Part shown: positions 43,055-53,707 of the stretch, one piece after another | Numbering within the stretch: the stretch's first letter is position 1 | How the letters are laid out: every line of letters begins with the position of its first letter | Assembly: GCA_016720595.1 (NCBI GenBank) | Contig: JADKKI010000025.1 | Coordinates: 62,001 to 126,000 of the forward strand | Source: Myxococcales bacterium | GTDB taxonomy: Bacteria > Myxococcota_A > Polyangia > Haliangiales > Haliangiaceae | Direction of reading: 5' to 3' | DNA length: 64,000 bases | The notes under the pieces: model-generated | The model's database searches: none | The model's input: only the letters and a program-made list of their open reading frames with translations | Told to the model about the DNA's origin: nothing | Translations under genes and position numbers: made by a program

Positions 43055-43687
43055 TCACTTCGGCTGCGGAACGACGCGCAGGTACGGGCGGACCGTCTTC
43101 CAGCCGCCCGGGAACAGCGCCTTCGCGTCCTCGTCCTTGAGCGACGGCACGATGATCACGTCGCCGCCCTGCTTCCAGTCCGAAGGCGTGGCGACCTTGT
43201 ACTTCGCCGTCAGCTGCAGGGAATCGATCACGCGCAGGATCTCGTCGAAGTTCCGGCCCGTCGACGCGGGATAGGTCAGCGACAGCTTGAGCTTCTTGTC
43301 GGGCCCGATGATGAACACCGAGCGCACCGTGAAGGTGTCGCTCGCGTTGGGATGGATCATCCCGTAGAGGTTCGCGACCTTCTTGTCCGCGTCGGCGATC
43401 AGCGGGAAGTTGAGCGCGTGACCCTGCGTCTCCTTGATGTCGTTCGCCCACTCCTTGTGCGAGCCGAGCGGATCGACGGAGAGGCCGATCACCTTGGTGT
43501 TGCGCTTGTCGAACTCGGGCTTGAGCGCCGACACGCGACCGAGCTCGGTGGTGCACACCGGGGTGAAGTCCTTCGGGTGGCTGAACAGCACGCCCCAGCC
43601 GGAGCCGAGGTACTCGTGGAAGTTGATCGAGCCCTCGGTGGTCTCGGCCGTGAAATCGGGAACGTCATCTCCAAGCTGCAGTGCCAT
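43055..43687 (-). CDS. 1-Cys peroxiredoxin (Prx6-type)
   Basis: 210 aa. Peroxidatic C45 in HPKDFTPVCTTELG with the usual Thr and a following Glu. C-terminal extension (FDEILRVIDSLQL ... VATPSDWKQGGDVIIVPSLKDEDA) as in Prx6/AhpC-TSA proteins. Only one Cys is present, so it needs an external thiol for turnover. Reduces hydroperoxides. Monocistronic. Confidence 0.93.
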   Translation of the reverse strand: MALQLGDDVPDFTAETTEGSINFHEYLGSGWGVLFSHPKDFTPVCTTELGRVSALKPEFDKRNTKVIGLSVDPLGSHKEWANDIKETQGHALNFPLIADADKKVANLYGMIHPNASDTFTVRSVFIIGPDKKLKLSLTYPASTGRNFDEILRVIDSLQLTAKYKVATPSDWKQGGDVIIVPSLKDEDAKALFPGGWKTVRPYLRVVPQPK

Positions 43688-43751
43688 GGCGGCCTCCGTG
43701 ATCGTGTTGTGACATCCGTTCTAGCGGACGCCGCGGTCACGGGCAAGGGCG

Positions 43752-44246
43752 TCAGGGTGGATTGCGTGGGGCCGGAAGGCCGGCCCAGCCGGCGATGCCC
43801 GCGCACAGGGCGAACAGCAAGCCCCAGGCGGTGGCCCACAGGAACCAGCCGAGCAGCGAGGTCAGCGGCTCACCGACGTGCATCATCAGCGGCACCATCG
43901 CCACGATCGCGAGCAGGTTGATGAGGCCGAACGCGAGGGAGCGCAGCGCGAGCGAGGTCTTGCTCCGGCGCTGGAGGAACCAGATCCCGAACAGCGTATC
44001 GAGCGCCATCACGATCAGGTACGTGCGCACGTCGTCGGTCGGGTAGGGCCACGGGCCGTCGACGGCGACGTCCCAGTGCCTGCCCTTGTAGCCACTGGGG
44101 TGGGCCGAGCGCACGATCATCCCGTGGGCCGCGTTGCCGAGGAGCACCAACAGGCCGATCGTCGCGATCTGCCAGCCGGGGGCCCGGGGCAGCGGGGTCT
44201 GGTCACCTGGCATCTCGGCGCGCACGCGGGTGGTCACACCGATCAT
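43752..44246 (-). CDS. Four-helix membrane protein
   Basis: About 164 aa; ATG at 44246 or 44213, GTG 44252 also possible. Four hydrophobic helices (IATIGLLVLLGNAAHGMIV, TYLIVMALDTLFGIWFL, LINLLAIVAMVPLMMHV, LLFALCAGIAGWAG). The soluble loop has HPSGYKGRHWDVAVDGPWPYP. I do not recognise the family. The next membrane protein is upstream on the same strand but 40 nt away. Confidence 0.6.
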   Translation of the reverse strand: MIGVTTRVRAEMPGDQTPLPRAPGWQIATIGLLVLLGNAAHGMIVRSAHPSGYKGRHWDVAVDGPWPYPTDDVRTYLIVMALDTLFGIWFLQRRSKTSLALRSLAFGLINLLAIVAMVPLMMHVGEPLTSLLGWFLWATAWGLLFALCAGIAGWAGLPAPRNPP

Positions 44247-44285
44247 ACGCACGACCCGCCCCGGTCACCCCGTAAGCAATTGTCG

Positions 44286-44864
44286 TCAGGCGTCGCGGTA
44301 GTCGTCGCGGATCATCGACAGGGCGACGGTCGCCACCGCGAGGAGCCCGGGGATGATCAGCGCAGTCCACAGGCCCACGCCGAGGACGCCGCGCACCTTG
44401 GTGGCGCCGAACAAGAGCACGGCCGCCAGCACCGAGGTGATGCCGATCAGGAACGACCATGCACCGCGGGCCTTGGCCAGCGACCTCCAGATCAGGACCG
44501 CGAGGATGAGGCTCGTGACGATCAGCGAGACGGGAAGGACCGGCGTCATGTCCCGAGTCGCAGCGCCGATGCCGGCCGCCATCGCGGCGAGGGCCGCGAC
44601 ACTCGCGATCCCGTGACCCACCCACATCGGCTTGAGCGCGGCGATCACCGACGCGAGCCCGATCGAGCCGGTGAACATCGCGAACGTGATGCGAACGTCG
44701 TTGATGTGGCCCGAGGTCACGGCGCCGTAGATCGCCGTTCGATCCTCGAAGTACAGGCTCGAGAGGAAGTAGAACGCGATGTTCGTGATCACACAGGCTG
44801 TGACCACGAGACCTGCGATCTGCATCGCCTGGCGGGAGTCGGGCGGAGTGCGATCAGAGGCCAT
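44286..44864 (-). CDS. Polytopic membrane protein
   Basis: 192 aa, ATG 44864. About six hydrophobic helices (IAGLVVTACVITNIAFYF, MFTGSIGLASVIAALKPM, SLIVTSLILAVLIWRSLA, LWTALIIPGLLAVATVAL). No catalytic motif seen. It sits downstream of the protein kinase gene on the same strand with a 16-nt gap, so it may be coexpressed with it. Function unknown. Confidence 0.65.
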   Translation of the reverse strand: MASDRTPPDSRQAMQIAGLVVTACVITNIAFYFLSSLYFEDRTAIYGAVTSGHINDVRITFAMFTGSIGLASVIAALKPMWVGHGIASVAALAAMAAGIGAATRDMTPVLPVSLIVTSLILAVLIWRSLAKARGAWSFLIGITSVLAAVLLFGATKVRGVLGVGLWTALIIPGLLAVATVALSMIRDDYRDA

Positions 44865-44880
44865 CGCGGATCAGCATGCG

Positions 44881-46128
<1,248 letters not shown>

Positions 46129-46140
46129 GGCGGGCGGACC

Positions 46141-47283
46141 TTACCACTTCACCGCGAGCCGTTGTCCTGGCTCGATCTGGACCATCCGCTCTTCCGTCCT
46201 GACACCACTGTCGTCCTTGAGGATCATCTTCAGCCGGCGGCCATCCGCCGGGGCGGCGACGCCGATCTCGGGCGAGGTGATCCCGAGGTCGATCATGACG
46301 CCTGGCGCCTTGGGGTTCTCGAGAGCGATCCGGCCCAGCGGGCGCTCGAGCTTGTTCTCGACGATCGCCCATCGGAACATCATCGCCGCCGGCTTGCCGG
46401 CTTCGACGGTGGCGTACTCGAACAGCGCCATCTCGTACTTCGGGTTGAAGCACAGACCCTTGTAGCTGCCGGGCGCCACGATGATCCCCTTGTCGGGGAG
46501 CTTCCCGGAGACCCGCTGGCGATTCACCCACAGCTCGGTGCACGGCAAGCTCGAGGACACGAGCAAGGTCCCGAGCACGTCCTTGTCCTTCGCGAGCTCG
46601 GTGCGCACCACATCGGCGTTCGCACCGAACGGGCGCTGCACCAGGTAGCGGCGGTAGAACTCGCGCTTGGGCGCCGTGGCGCCGAGCTTGTCGTAGGTGG
46701 AGCCGAGCTCGCGGAGGAAGCCCGGGAGCTCCGGCGCGAGGTTGTAGCCGATCGTGAAGTACACCAGCGCATCGCCGTACTGCTTGGCGGCGAACGCCTT
46801 GCGGCCGGCGGTGAACGCTTGCTTGGCCTCGGCGGCGAGGGCGACCAGCGCGAGCTTGTCGGCGAACGGATCGACGAAGTTGGCGAGGCGTGTGGACTCG
46901 GCGAGCGCCGCATCGCGCTCCTTGGGATCTGCGTTCGCCGCGGCGTACGCGGTCCATGCTTCGGCCGCGCGTTCGTTCTGCCCGGCGAGCGTCCACAGGG
47001 TGGCGAGCTGCTTGGCCTCCGGACTCGCCGGTCCGCGCGCGACGACGAGCGCCTGGTACAGCGGGATCGCACGCGCCCAGTCACGCGCCTTCTGCGCCTT
47101 CTGCGCGCCGGCGACGAGGAACTGCGAGAGCTCGGCGCGCGCCTTGATGGTCTTGACCGTCTGCGCGAGATCGCCAAGCGGAGCCGAAGCGGGCGGCGCG
47201 GGTGTGGGTGCTTGCGCCACCGCGACACCCGTCCGAAGGCCTGCGATCAAGCCGATCGCTATCACACCTCTTCGTACCCGCAC
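46141..47283 (-). CDS. Secreted TPR-like protein
   Basis: 380 aa, GTG 47283, signal peptide (AVAQA). N-terminal helical TPR-like half (WARAIPLYQALVVARG, GQNERAAEAWTAYAAA, AFAAKQYGDALVYFTIGY), then a beta-rich C-terminal domain with one Cys pair (SLPCTELW, GLCFNPKYE) ending VQIEPGQRLAVKW. Its stop is only 12 nt before the kinase start, so they are probably an operon. Function unknown. Confidence 0.65.
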   Translation of the reverse strand: MRVRRGVIAIGLIAGLRTGVAVAQAPTPAPPASAPLGDLAQTVKTIKARAELSQFLVAGAQKAQKARDWARAIPLYQALVVARGPASPEAKQLATLWTLAGQNERAAEAWTAYAAANADPKERDAALAESTRLANFVDPFADKLALVALAAEAKQAFTAGRKAFAAKQYGDALVYFTIGYNLAPELPGFLRELGSTYDKLGATAPKREFYRRYLVQRPFGANADVVRTELAKDKDVLGTLLVSSSLPCTELWVNRQRVSGKLPDKGIIVAPGSYKGLCFNPKYEMALFEYATVEAGKPAAMMFRWAIVENKLERPLGRIALENPKAPGVMIDLGITSPEIGVAAPADGRRLKMILKDDSGVRTEERMVQIEPGQRLAVKW

Positions 47284-47401
47284 GGTGCGATCGTAGCACG
47301 GCCTACCAGGATTACCGGGGAGCGCACGGGGTAGCGAACCAGCTAGTTTCCCGACGAAAATCGCATGGTAGGGTGAGTTTGGGGTTCGCGGGAATCACTC
47401 C

Positions 47402-48328
47402 ATGCACGCCGTCATTCTCGAGCGCAACAAGCTGGTCGGTCGCAAGGTCGCCAGGCTGTTCATGTCGACCGGTGCCACGGCGCTGAGCCTGGAAGATCCG
47501 GCGCAGGTCGCGGGCGCACTCGCGGGTGCGGATCTGCTGTGCGCCGATGCGTTCGATGCGGATCTCGTGGCGGAGCAGCTGCGCGCGAACCCTGGCGTCA
47601 AGGGCGTGCTGTGGACCGCGGAGCCGCTGCGCCGCTCGTTGAAGTACATGATCGAATCGACGGCGATCGATCACGTCCTCGGTCGCAAGGACTTCGAGTC
47701 ACCGCCGCGCGCGTGGGAGACCTTGATGGTCGCGCGCCGGCTCGCGCACCTCGGCGGCCTGCCGCCGCCGCTCTCCGCGTACCTCGATTGGGGACACCAC
47801 GCGATCGAGCTCGAGGTGCGGACCACGGCGGACCGCGATCTCGCGGCCGCGCGGATCCAGGAGTTCGTCGGCGCCCTCGGCGTTCCGAAGCGCGTTGCCG
47901 AAATGTTTGCAGAGCTCGGCCACGAGCTGATCATGAACGCCATGTACGACGCCCCGGTCGATGCGCATGGGCGCCCCAGGTATGCGGGCGACCGCAAGGC
48001 CTCGGTCACGCTCGAGGACGCCGAGCGTCCGCACGTCAAGCTCGGCACCGATGGCTCGCGCCTCGTGCTGCAAGTGCGCGATCCGTTCGGCCGGCTCGAG
48101 CGTCGGCACGTGGTCGATGGGCTGGCGCGCGGGCTGGCGGGTGGCGAGATGGATCAGTCGCACGGTGGGGCCGGGCTGGGGATGATGGTGTGTCACAACG
48201 CGTCGTCGGCGATGGTGTTCGACGTCGCGCGTGGCAAGCACACCGAGGTCACCGCGATGTTCGAGCTCGACATGAACCTGCGCGAGTTCCGCACGCAGGC
48301 GAAGTCGCTGCATTACTGGAGTCACTAA
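47402..48328 (+). CDS. Receiver-like/HATPase switch protein
   Basis: 308 aa. N-terminal receiver-like alpha/beta domain (HAVILERNKLVGRKVARLF, LLCADAFDADLV) lacking a clear phospho-Asp, then a GHKL ATPase domain: N-box AELGHELIMNAMYDAP and G-box SHGGAGLGMMVCH, closing with VTAMFELDMNLREF. This is the layout of anti-sigma/RsbW-like or switch kinases that act on STAS proteins. The next gene (3 nt away) has STAS domains, which supports partner switching. Confidence 0.75.
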   Translation: MHAVILERNKLVGRKVARLFMSTGATALSLEDPAQVAGALAGADLLCADAFDADLVAEQLRANPGVKGVLWTAEPLRRSLKYMIESTAIDHVLGRKDFESPPRAWETLMVARRLAHLGGLPPPLSAYLDWGHHAIELEVRTTADRDLAAARIQEFVGALGVPKRVAEMFAELGHELIMNAMYDAPVDAHGRPRYAGDRKASVTLEDAERPHVKLGTDGSRLVLQVRDPFGRLERRHVVDGLARGLAGGEMDQSHGGAGLGMMVCHNASSAMVFDVARGKHTEVTAMFELDMNLREFRTQAKSLHYWSH

Positions 48329-48331
48329 CTC

Positions 48332-50623
48332 ATGGAAGCAGTCCCCCACAGGCCGAGTCAGCCGGTGATCCCGAACCCGGGAGATCCTGCGTCGAAGCTC
48401 GCGATCGAGAAGTTCGCCGACGGGACGATCGCCTGCCTGAAGTTCACGGGCACCATCGACGAGAGCTTCGAAGGCAAGAAGCTCGGCGCCTCCGCGGGTG
48501 GGGACACGTTGATCCTCGATCTCGGCGGCGTGAAGAAGATCTCGTCGTTCGGCATCCGCGAGTGGGTGGACTTCGTCGCGGCTGCGGGCAAGCAGGTGCG
48601 CTCGATGATCCTGATCGAGTGCTCCCCCAAGGTGGTGGACCAGCTCAACATGGTGGCGAACTTCGCCGGCGGTGGGCGTGTGTTCAGCTTCTACACGCCG
48701 TTCCGCTGCGACTACTGCGACTCCGATCATCGCGTGCTGCTCCAGGTCGACAAGGATCACGAGACGATCAAGTCGATGAAGCTCGCGGAGCGCCCGTGTC
48801 CATCGTGCAAGGAGGCGATGTACTTCGACGAGGACGGCGCCACGTTCTTCTCGTACCTCATCGGCCAGGAGAAGTTCGAGCTCGAGCCCGACGTGGCCGC
48901 GTTCCTCGCGAGCAAGCTCAACTACGCCGTCAGCGATCTCAACCGCAAGCTGCGGGTGGACAAGGTCATCGAGGGCCGCACCACGTACGTGAAGCTCGCC
49001 GGTGATCTCGAGAAGTCGTTCCCGCGAGAGAAGCTCGCCGAAGGTCTCGAGGGCACGGTGATCCTCGATCTCGGCTCGATCGGCCGCGTCGAGCCTGCCG
49101 GTGCTGCGGAGTGGCGTGGCTTCGTCAAGATGGTGACGCCGCTCGTCGAGGCGCTCTACCTCGCGGCGGTCCCGCCGGCGGTGCTCGAGAAGCTGTGCAG
49201 CGCAGAGGACCTGGGCCCGAAGGCGCAGGTGCTGACGCTGACCCTGCCGTATGCATGCTCGACGTGCGGCACCACCAGCGCTCAGAGCATCGACGTCGGC
49301 CAGCACCACGATGTCCTCAAGTTCGCCACGGCGCCCGAGCTGCGCTGCACCACCTGCAAGCACGCGATGCAGTGCGTGGCGGGTGAAGCGCAGATGACGT
49401 TGTTGCCCGGGCTCCCGAAGCCCAGCGCGAGCACCGAGGTCGTGAAGGCACTCGGGATCCTTCGCGAGCGCGCGCTGCAGATCCAGCGCGAGAAGAAGCC
49501 GGTGAGCAAGAGCAACGTGATGGCGGCGGTCGCGCCGGTCGCGGCCCAACGCTCGTCGCTCCTGGTGCCGTTCCTCGCGGCGCTGCTCGCCGTGGTGGTC
49601 GCTGCGGGCGGGTACCTCGCGTATCAGCGGATGAACAAGACCGCCGAGGCGCCGAAGACCGCGCTCGGTACGCTCGCCTCGCGCAGCGCTGCCACGCGGC
49701 CCGCGTGGATCGCGAGCGACACGCAGGGCACCGCCGCCTGCGTCGACACCGCGGACAAGGGCCTGTCCTGCGTCGGGGTGTCGTCGATCTCCGCGCGGCA
49801 GGATGATGCCGAGGACGAGGCCGCGGATGCCGCGCTCGATGCCGTGGCGAATGCGCTCGCGGTGCGGATCACGAGTGAGGACTGGAAGCTGTCCGTGATC
49901 CCCACGTACAAGGCCGCCCGGGATGCCAAGCTCGCGGCGTTCGATCGCGATCCGAGCAACACCTCCGCGCGCCGCGACGTGCGCGAGGCACGCAATGCAG
50001 TGGGCCGCGTGCTCCGGGCGACCAGCGGTGGCGCCGTTCCGGCCGCGCCCACCGGCCGGTACTGGGAGGAGTACGCGGGCGCGGATGGCAAGCGCTACCT
50101 CGCGTTCGCGCAGGTCTCGCTCGGCGCCACCGAGCTCGCGAAGCTCGTCGAGGCGTACACCGCCACGTCGACGGCGCTCGGGGCGACCGCCGTCCCGATG
50201 TTCCCGCTCGTCGGCTGGCGCTATCCCAAGCTCGATCACGGCGCGATCATCACGAAGCTCGGCAGCGGCGCGTTGCAGGATCTCGGGCTCGCCGAGCAGT
50301 ACGTGGTGGTGGCGGTCGCGGGCCGCGATGTCATCGATGGCGCCTCGTTCGCCAAGCTCGCCGGCGACGAGCACGCCCAGCTCGTGGAGCACGGCGGCAC
50401 GCTCCGCCTCAAGGTGCAGGCCAGCGACGGCGCACCGCGCGAGTTCCAGGCGGTGATCAAGGCGAAGTCCGACGACACGTCGGTGAACACGGGCAAGGGC
50501 CAGAACGGCGGGAAGACCGGCGGCAGTAACGGCGGACGTCCCACCGGGAACACCGGCGGCGTCAACGTCTGGGATCGGTACGGCGGCGGCAAGGGCTCGG
50601 GTCGCGACGACCCCACGCAGTAG
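48332..50623 (+). CDS. Tandem STAS / zinc-ribbon membrane protein with PDZ-like tail
   Basis: 763 aa. Two STAS-like domains: the first (LILDLGGVKKISSFGIREW) keeps a Ser at the switch position; the second (VILDLGSIGRVEPAGAAEW) has lost it. Each is followed by two CxxC knuckles (CDYC/CPSC and CSTC/CTTC), read as zinc ribbons. A membrane helix (LLVPFLAALLAVVVAAGGYL) leads to a periplasmic part with a PDZ-like segment (VVAVAGRDVIDGASFAKLAGD) and a Gly/Asn-rich tail. Likely the regulatory partner of the ATPase protein just upstream. Architecture not recognised. Confidence 0.75.
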   Translation: MEAVPHRPSQPVIPNPGDPASKLAIEKFADGTIACLKFTGTIDESFEGKKLGASAGGDTLILDLGGVKKISSFGIREWVDFVAAAGKQVRSMILIECSPKVVDQLNMVANFAGGGRVFSFYTPFRCDYCDSDHRVLLQVDKDHETIKSMKLAERPCPSCKEAMYFDEDGATFFSYLIGQEKFELEPDVAAFLASKLNYAVSDLNRKLRVDKVIEGRTTYVKLAGDLEKSFPREKLAEGLEGTVILDLGSIGRVEPAGAAEWRGFVKMVTPLVEALYLAAVPPAVLEKLCSAEDLGPKAQVLTLTLPYACSTCGTTSAQSIDVGQHHDVLKFATAPELRCTTCKHAMQCVAGEAQMTLLPGLPKPSASTEVVKALGILRERALQIQREKKPVSKSNVMAAVAPVAAQRSSLLVPFLAALLAVVVAAGGYLAYQRMNKTAEAPKTALGTLASRSAATRPAWIASDTQGTAACVDTADKGLSCVGVSSISARQDDAEDEAADAALDAVANALAVRITSEDWKLSVIPTYKAARDAKLAAFDRDPSNTSARRDVREARNAVGRVLRATSGGAVPAAPTGRYWEEYAGADGKRYLAFAQVSLGATELAKLVEAYTATSTALGATAVPMFPLVGWRYPKLDHGAIITKLGSGALQDLGLAEQYVVVAVAGRDVIDGASFAKLAGDEHAQLVEHGGTLRLKVQASDGAPREFQAVIKAKSDDTSVNTGKGQNGGKTGGSNGGRPTGNTGGVNVWDRYGGGKGSGRDDPTQ

Positions 50624-50670
50624 GCCGCGCGATTCCTGAAACCGCGGGCGCGTGGCGCTGTCGTATCGCC

Positions 50671-51483
50671 ATGCGCCGAAGCCTCGTGCCTGGACTCGTG
50701 GCGGTGGTGACCGTGGTCGCCGGGCCCGTGAGCGCAGAGACCCGCGTGCGTGGCTCCCACGATCGGGAGCGCCCGCCGGCAGGATCGACCCTGGGGTTTG
50801 GCAGCGCGAGCCCCGGGGCGCGCCTGGATCGGGTCTCGCTGTCGGTCCGCGGCTCGCGTGCGACCGCGGTGCTGACGCTCTCGACCACGGCGAGCACACC
50901 CAAGGACACGTCGCTCCTCGTCGACGTACCGGCCGGTGCCGAGGTCACCTACCTCGGCTTGCGTCTGGCAGGCACGCGAAGGATCGCGCAGCTGGCGAAC
51001 GCCGCCTCGGCGCACGCGACGTATGCCGAGATCGTCGAGGACAAGATCGATCCCGCGCTGCTCGAGTGGGTGGAGAGCACCGAGACCACGGATCGCCTGC
51101 GGCTCCGTGTGTACCCGCTCGTGCGCGGCAAGACCGCCGAGGTGGAGCTGATCATGACGCTGCCGCCGTCGACCAGCCTCGTCCTCGATCCGGGCACGCG
51201 CACGATCGCGCGTGTGGAGCTCGACATCGATGGCCGACAGCTCGCGACGAAGCTGACCAGCCCGCGCCGGATCCCGCTCGTCCCCGAGGCGCTCGGCGAG
51301 GCCGCGCAGGGCGCACCGCACGTGGATCGTCAGACCTCGCTGTTCATCGACATGCCGTTCGACCGACCGACGCGCGAGGAGCTGGTGCGCGCGGCCGTGC
51401 AGGAGCGGCGCGGACCGCCGCGCGGCGCGATCAAGATCGCAAAGGAGTGTCTGGACAACCCGCTCGCGCCGAGCTGCATGTAG
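50671..51483 (+). CDS. Secreted VIT-domain protein without a VWA domain
   Basis: 270 aa, ATG 50671. Signal peptide (to GPVSA). A VIT-type domain at about 35-180 (RATAVLTLSTTASTPKDTSL, VPAGAEVTYLGLRLAG, ASAHATYAEIVEDKIDPALL, LRLRVYPLVRGKTAEVELIM). VIT domains are normally followed by VWA and more; here the protein stops soon after, with DNPLAPSCM. So it is either a stand-alone form or a truncated relative. Confidence 0.75.
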   Translation: MRRSLVPGLVAVVTVVAGPVSAETRVRGSHDRERPPAGSTLGFGSASPGARLDRVSLSVRGSRATAVLTLSTTASTPKDTSLLVDVPAGAEVTYLGLRLAGTRRIAQLANAASAHATYAEIVEDKIDPALLEWVESTETTDRLRLRVYPLVRGKTAEVELIMTLPPSTSLVLDPGTRTIARVELDIDGRQLATKLTSPRRIPLVPEALGEAAQGAPHVDRQTSLFIDMPFDRPTREELVRAAVQERRGPPRGAIKIAKECLDNPLAPSCM

Positions 51484-51510
51484 CCCGCACGCGCCGACAC
51501 TAGGTGGCGA

Positions 51511-52380
51511 TCAGAACGGATCGTCGCCGGTCGGCGTCGGGGCCGGCTTCGGAGAGGTGGGCTTCGCGACGGCCTTGGTGTTGCCAGCCTTGCCGGCCTT
51601 CGACGGGAGCAGCGACTTCACGGCACCCACGTCGCCGGGCTCGGTCTCGGCGACCTTGGCGTCGGCGCGTAGCGTGAAGGCCGCGGGCAGCTCCGCGATG
51701 CCCTCGAGATCGTCGGGCGTGCGCAGGCTCATCACGCCGTAGACCGTGTGGCCCGCGGGGTCGTAGGCGATCCAGGCCTCGACGTGGAACGCATGCCCCG
51801 CGCGCGAGCCGTCCGCGATCACGTGGTTGGCGGTGAACGGTCCGAGCTTCACCTTCTCGTCCTTCGCCTCGTACTTGCCCTCGAACATGCCGAGCATGCC
51901 GTCGCGAGCGCCCTTGAGGCCCTTGGGCACGTCGTAGGGGAGCTCCTTCGGGATCGGGATGTAGATCAACCCGGAGAACCGATTGCCGCTCTCCACGACC
52001 GCGACGGCACCGGGGATCGTGTCGCCGAACGGCGTCTTCGCATCCTGGCGCTGGACGGTGGGCTTGGCGGGGAACTTCAGCGTCACGCGCGGCGTGATCA
52101 CCTGATAGCCACCCTCCACCTCCTGCATCTCGAGATCGAGCACCCCGGTCTGGGTGACCGGCTTCGGCGGCTCCGGCGCCTTCACCGCTGGCTCGGCCGC
52201 CTTGGCGGCTGGGTCGGCTGCCTTCGCGACGGGCTCGGCGGCCTTGTCCTTGGTGACCGGATCCGCGGCGGGCTTGGCTCCCGGTGCTGCCGGCGCTTCG
52301 GGGCTGGGGCCGTTCTTGGACGTGGACTTGTCGCAAGCTGCGACGGACAGGGCGAGGACGAGGATAGGTACGAGGCGCAT
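51511..52380 (-). CDS. Lipoprotein with Ala/Lys-rich linker
   Basis: 289 aa from ATG 52380. Lipobox VAAC at 13-16. A long Ala/Pro/Lys spacer with repeated AADPAAKAAEPA units, then a globular domain (VLDLEMQEVEGGYQVITPRV, GAVAVVESGNRFSGLIYIP, AWIAYDPAGHTVYGVMSLRT). Beta-rich, no known motif. Ends with a Lys/Pro tail. Function unknown. Confidence 0.65.
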   Translation of the reverse strand: MRLVPILVLALSVAACDKSTSKNGPSPEAPAAPGAKPAADPVTKDKAAEPVAKAADPAAKAAEPAVKAPEPPKPVTQTGVLDLEMQEVEGGYQVITPRVTLKFPAKPTVQRQDAKTPFGDTIPGAVAVVESGNRFSGLIYIPIPKELPYDVPKGLKGARDGMLGMFEGKYEAKDEKVKLGPFTANHVIADGSRAGHAFHVEAWIAYDPAGHTVYGVMSLRTPDDLEGIAELPAAFTLRADAKVAETEPGDVGAVKSLLPSKAGKAGNTKAVAKPTSPKPAPTPTGDDPF

Positions 52381-52501
52381 GGGTGGGTCCGGACGGATCA
52401 TGCCGGCAAACCGTCGCACCGGGGGTGGTTCCCGTTTGTGAATCCGCCACGCTGGCAGTTAGGTATTGGCCGGACCACGCCCGCAGGCATACGTTCGGCC
52501 C

Positions 52502-53644
52502 ATGGGTCGATTCGGGGTCCTCGCGGTCGTGATCACGTCGTTCGTCGGGTGCGGCGACAACATGGCGGGGGAGGAGCAGATCCTGAACCCCGCGCGCGAT
52601 CAGTACGACACGTGGCTCAAGGTCGAGCCACCCGGCATCGTGTGTGGCGACGGCAGCCAGTACAAGATGTTCGTCAACTTCAGCGACAAGAGCGACAACC
52701 TCGTCGTCGTGTTCGAGCCCGGCGGTGCGTGCTGGGACTACGACTCCTGCGCCGGGCGCAACGGGATCCGCGGCGCGGCCAACCCACATGGGCTGCCCGA
52801 TGATCACTGGGAGCTCGCACCGTTCATCTCGCCGTTCCTCTCGCGGTTCGATGACACCAACCCGTCGCGCGACTGGAACATGGTCTACGTGCCGTACTGC
52901 ACCGGCGACGTGCACACCGGCGCGAAGACGGTGACGTACCCGGGCGGTGGCACGGATCCCGATCTCGAGTTCCACCACGACGGGCACGCGGCGGTGCTCA
53001 AGGTGGTGAGCTGGCTCGACGAGAACTTCACGCACGTGCCGAAGCTGCTGTCGACGGGCTGCTCCGCGGGTGGTGTGGGCTCGCTCGTCAACTACCGGTT
53101 CCTTCGCAACGGCATCCACGCCGTCGAGAAGGGCTACATGCTGGATGACTCGGGGCCGATCTTCCCGTCCTCCGGGTACTCGCGCCCGATGCACTCGATG
53201 ATCCGCGCGGCATGGAACCTCGATGCGCTCACGGCCGATCTGCCGTCGAGCTTCACGCTGGACGACATGGGCTCGATCAACACCGCGCTCGCGGACGAGT
53301 TCCCGAACGATCGGCTCGCGACCACGTTCTTCCGCCGCGACATGGACTTCTCGCTGTACTCGTACGAGCGGTTCTACAACTTCCCGCCGAAGGAGGAGAT
53401 CCTCCGGATGTGGAACGCGGATGCGCAGCTGCTCGTCGACCAGTACGCCACGCGCGACAACCTGCGCTACTTCATCCCGTACTACCGCAACATCAACGAC
53501 AGCCACTGCACGACCGTCCTCAACTTCGCCGGGTCCGACATCGAGGAGCGGAACATGACCCTCGCGCAGTGGGTCAATGACTTCGTCGGCGACAAGCCCG
53601 TGGAGAGCATGATCGAGGCGCCGGTCCCGGGCGAAGACCCCTAG
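52502..53644 (+). CDS. Pectin-acetylesterase/Notum-like lipoprotein
   Basis: 380 aa from ATG 52502, lipobox SFVGC at about 14-18. Alpha/beta-hydrolase of the PAE/Notum family: NLVVVFEPGGACWDYDSC, the NMVYVPYCTGDVHTG segment, and the nucleophile elbow STGCSAGGVGS; the catalytic His is likely in INDSHC near the end. An extracellular carboxylesterase acting on acylated polysaccharide or glycoprotein; exact substrate unknown. Divergent from the lipoprotein at 51511. Confidence 0.78.
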   Translation: MGRFGVLAVVITSFVGCGDNMAGEEQILNPARDQYDTWLKVEPPGIVCGDGSQYKMFVNFSDKSDNLVVVFEPGGACWDYDSCAGRNGIRGAANPHGLPDDHWELAPFISPFLSRFDDTNPSRDWNMVYVPYCTGDVHTGAKTVTYPGGGTDPDLEFHHDGHAAVLKVVSWLDENFTHVPKLLSTGCSAGGVGSLVNYRFLRNGIHAVEKGYMLDDSGPIFPSSGYSRPMHSMIRAAWNLDALTADLPSSFTLDDMGSINTALADEFPNDRLATTFFRRDMDFSLYSYERFYNFPPKEEILRMWNADAQLLVDQYATRDNLRYFIPYYRNINDSHCTTVLNFAGSDIEERNMTLAQWVNDFVGDKPVESMIEAPVPGEDP

Positions 53645-53707
53645 TCGAGTTGCGTTGCGTTGGCTGGGCTGCGACTCCTCGCCGGCCCGCGCGTCCGGAC
53701 CGGGGTC

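Noticed and set aside
47699..50899. A 1066-aa minus-strand frame opposite the STAS genes
   Set aside because: Composition is the Arg/Glu/Leu-rich pattern of antisense high-GC frames, and no domain is visible.
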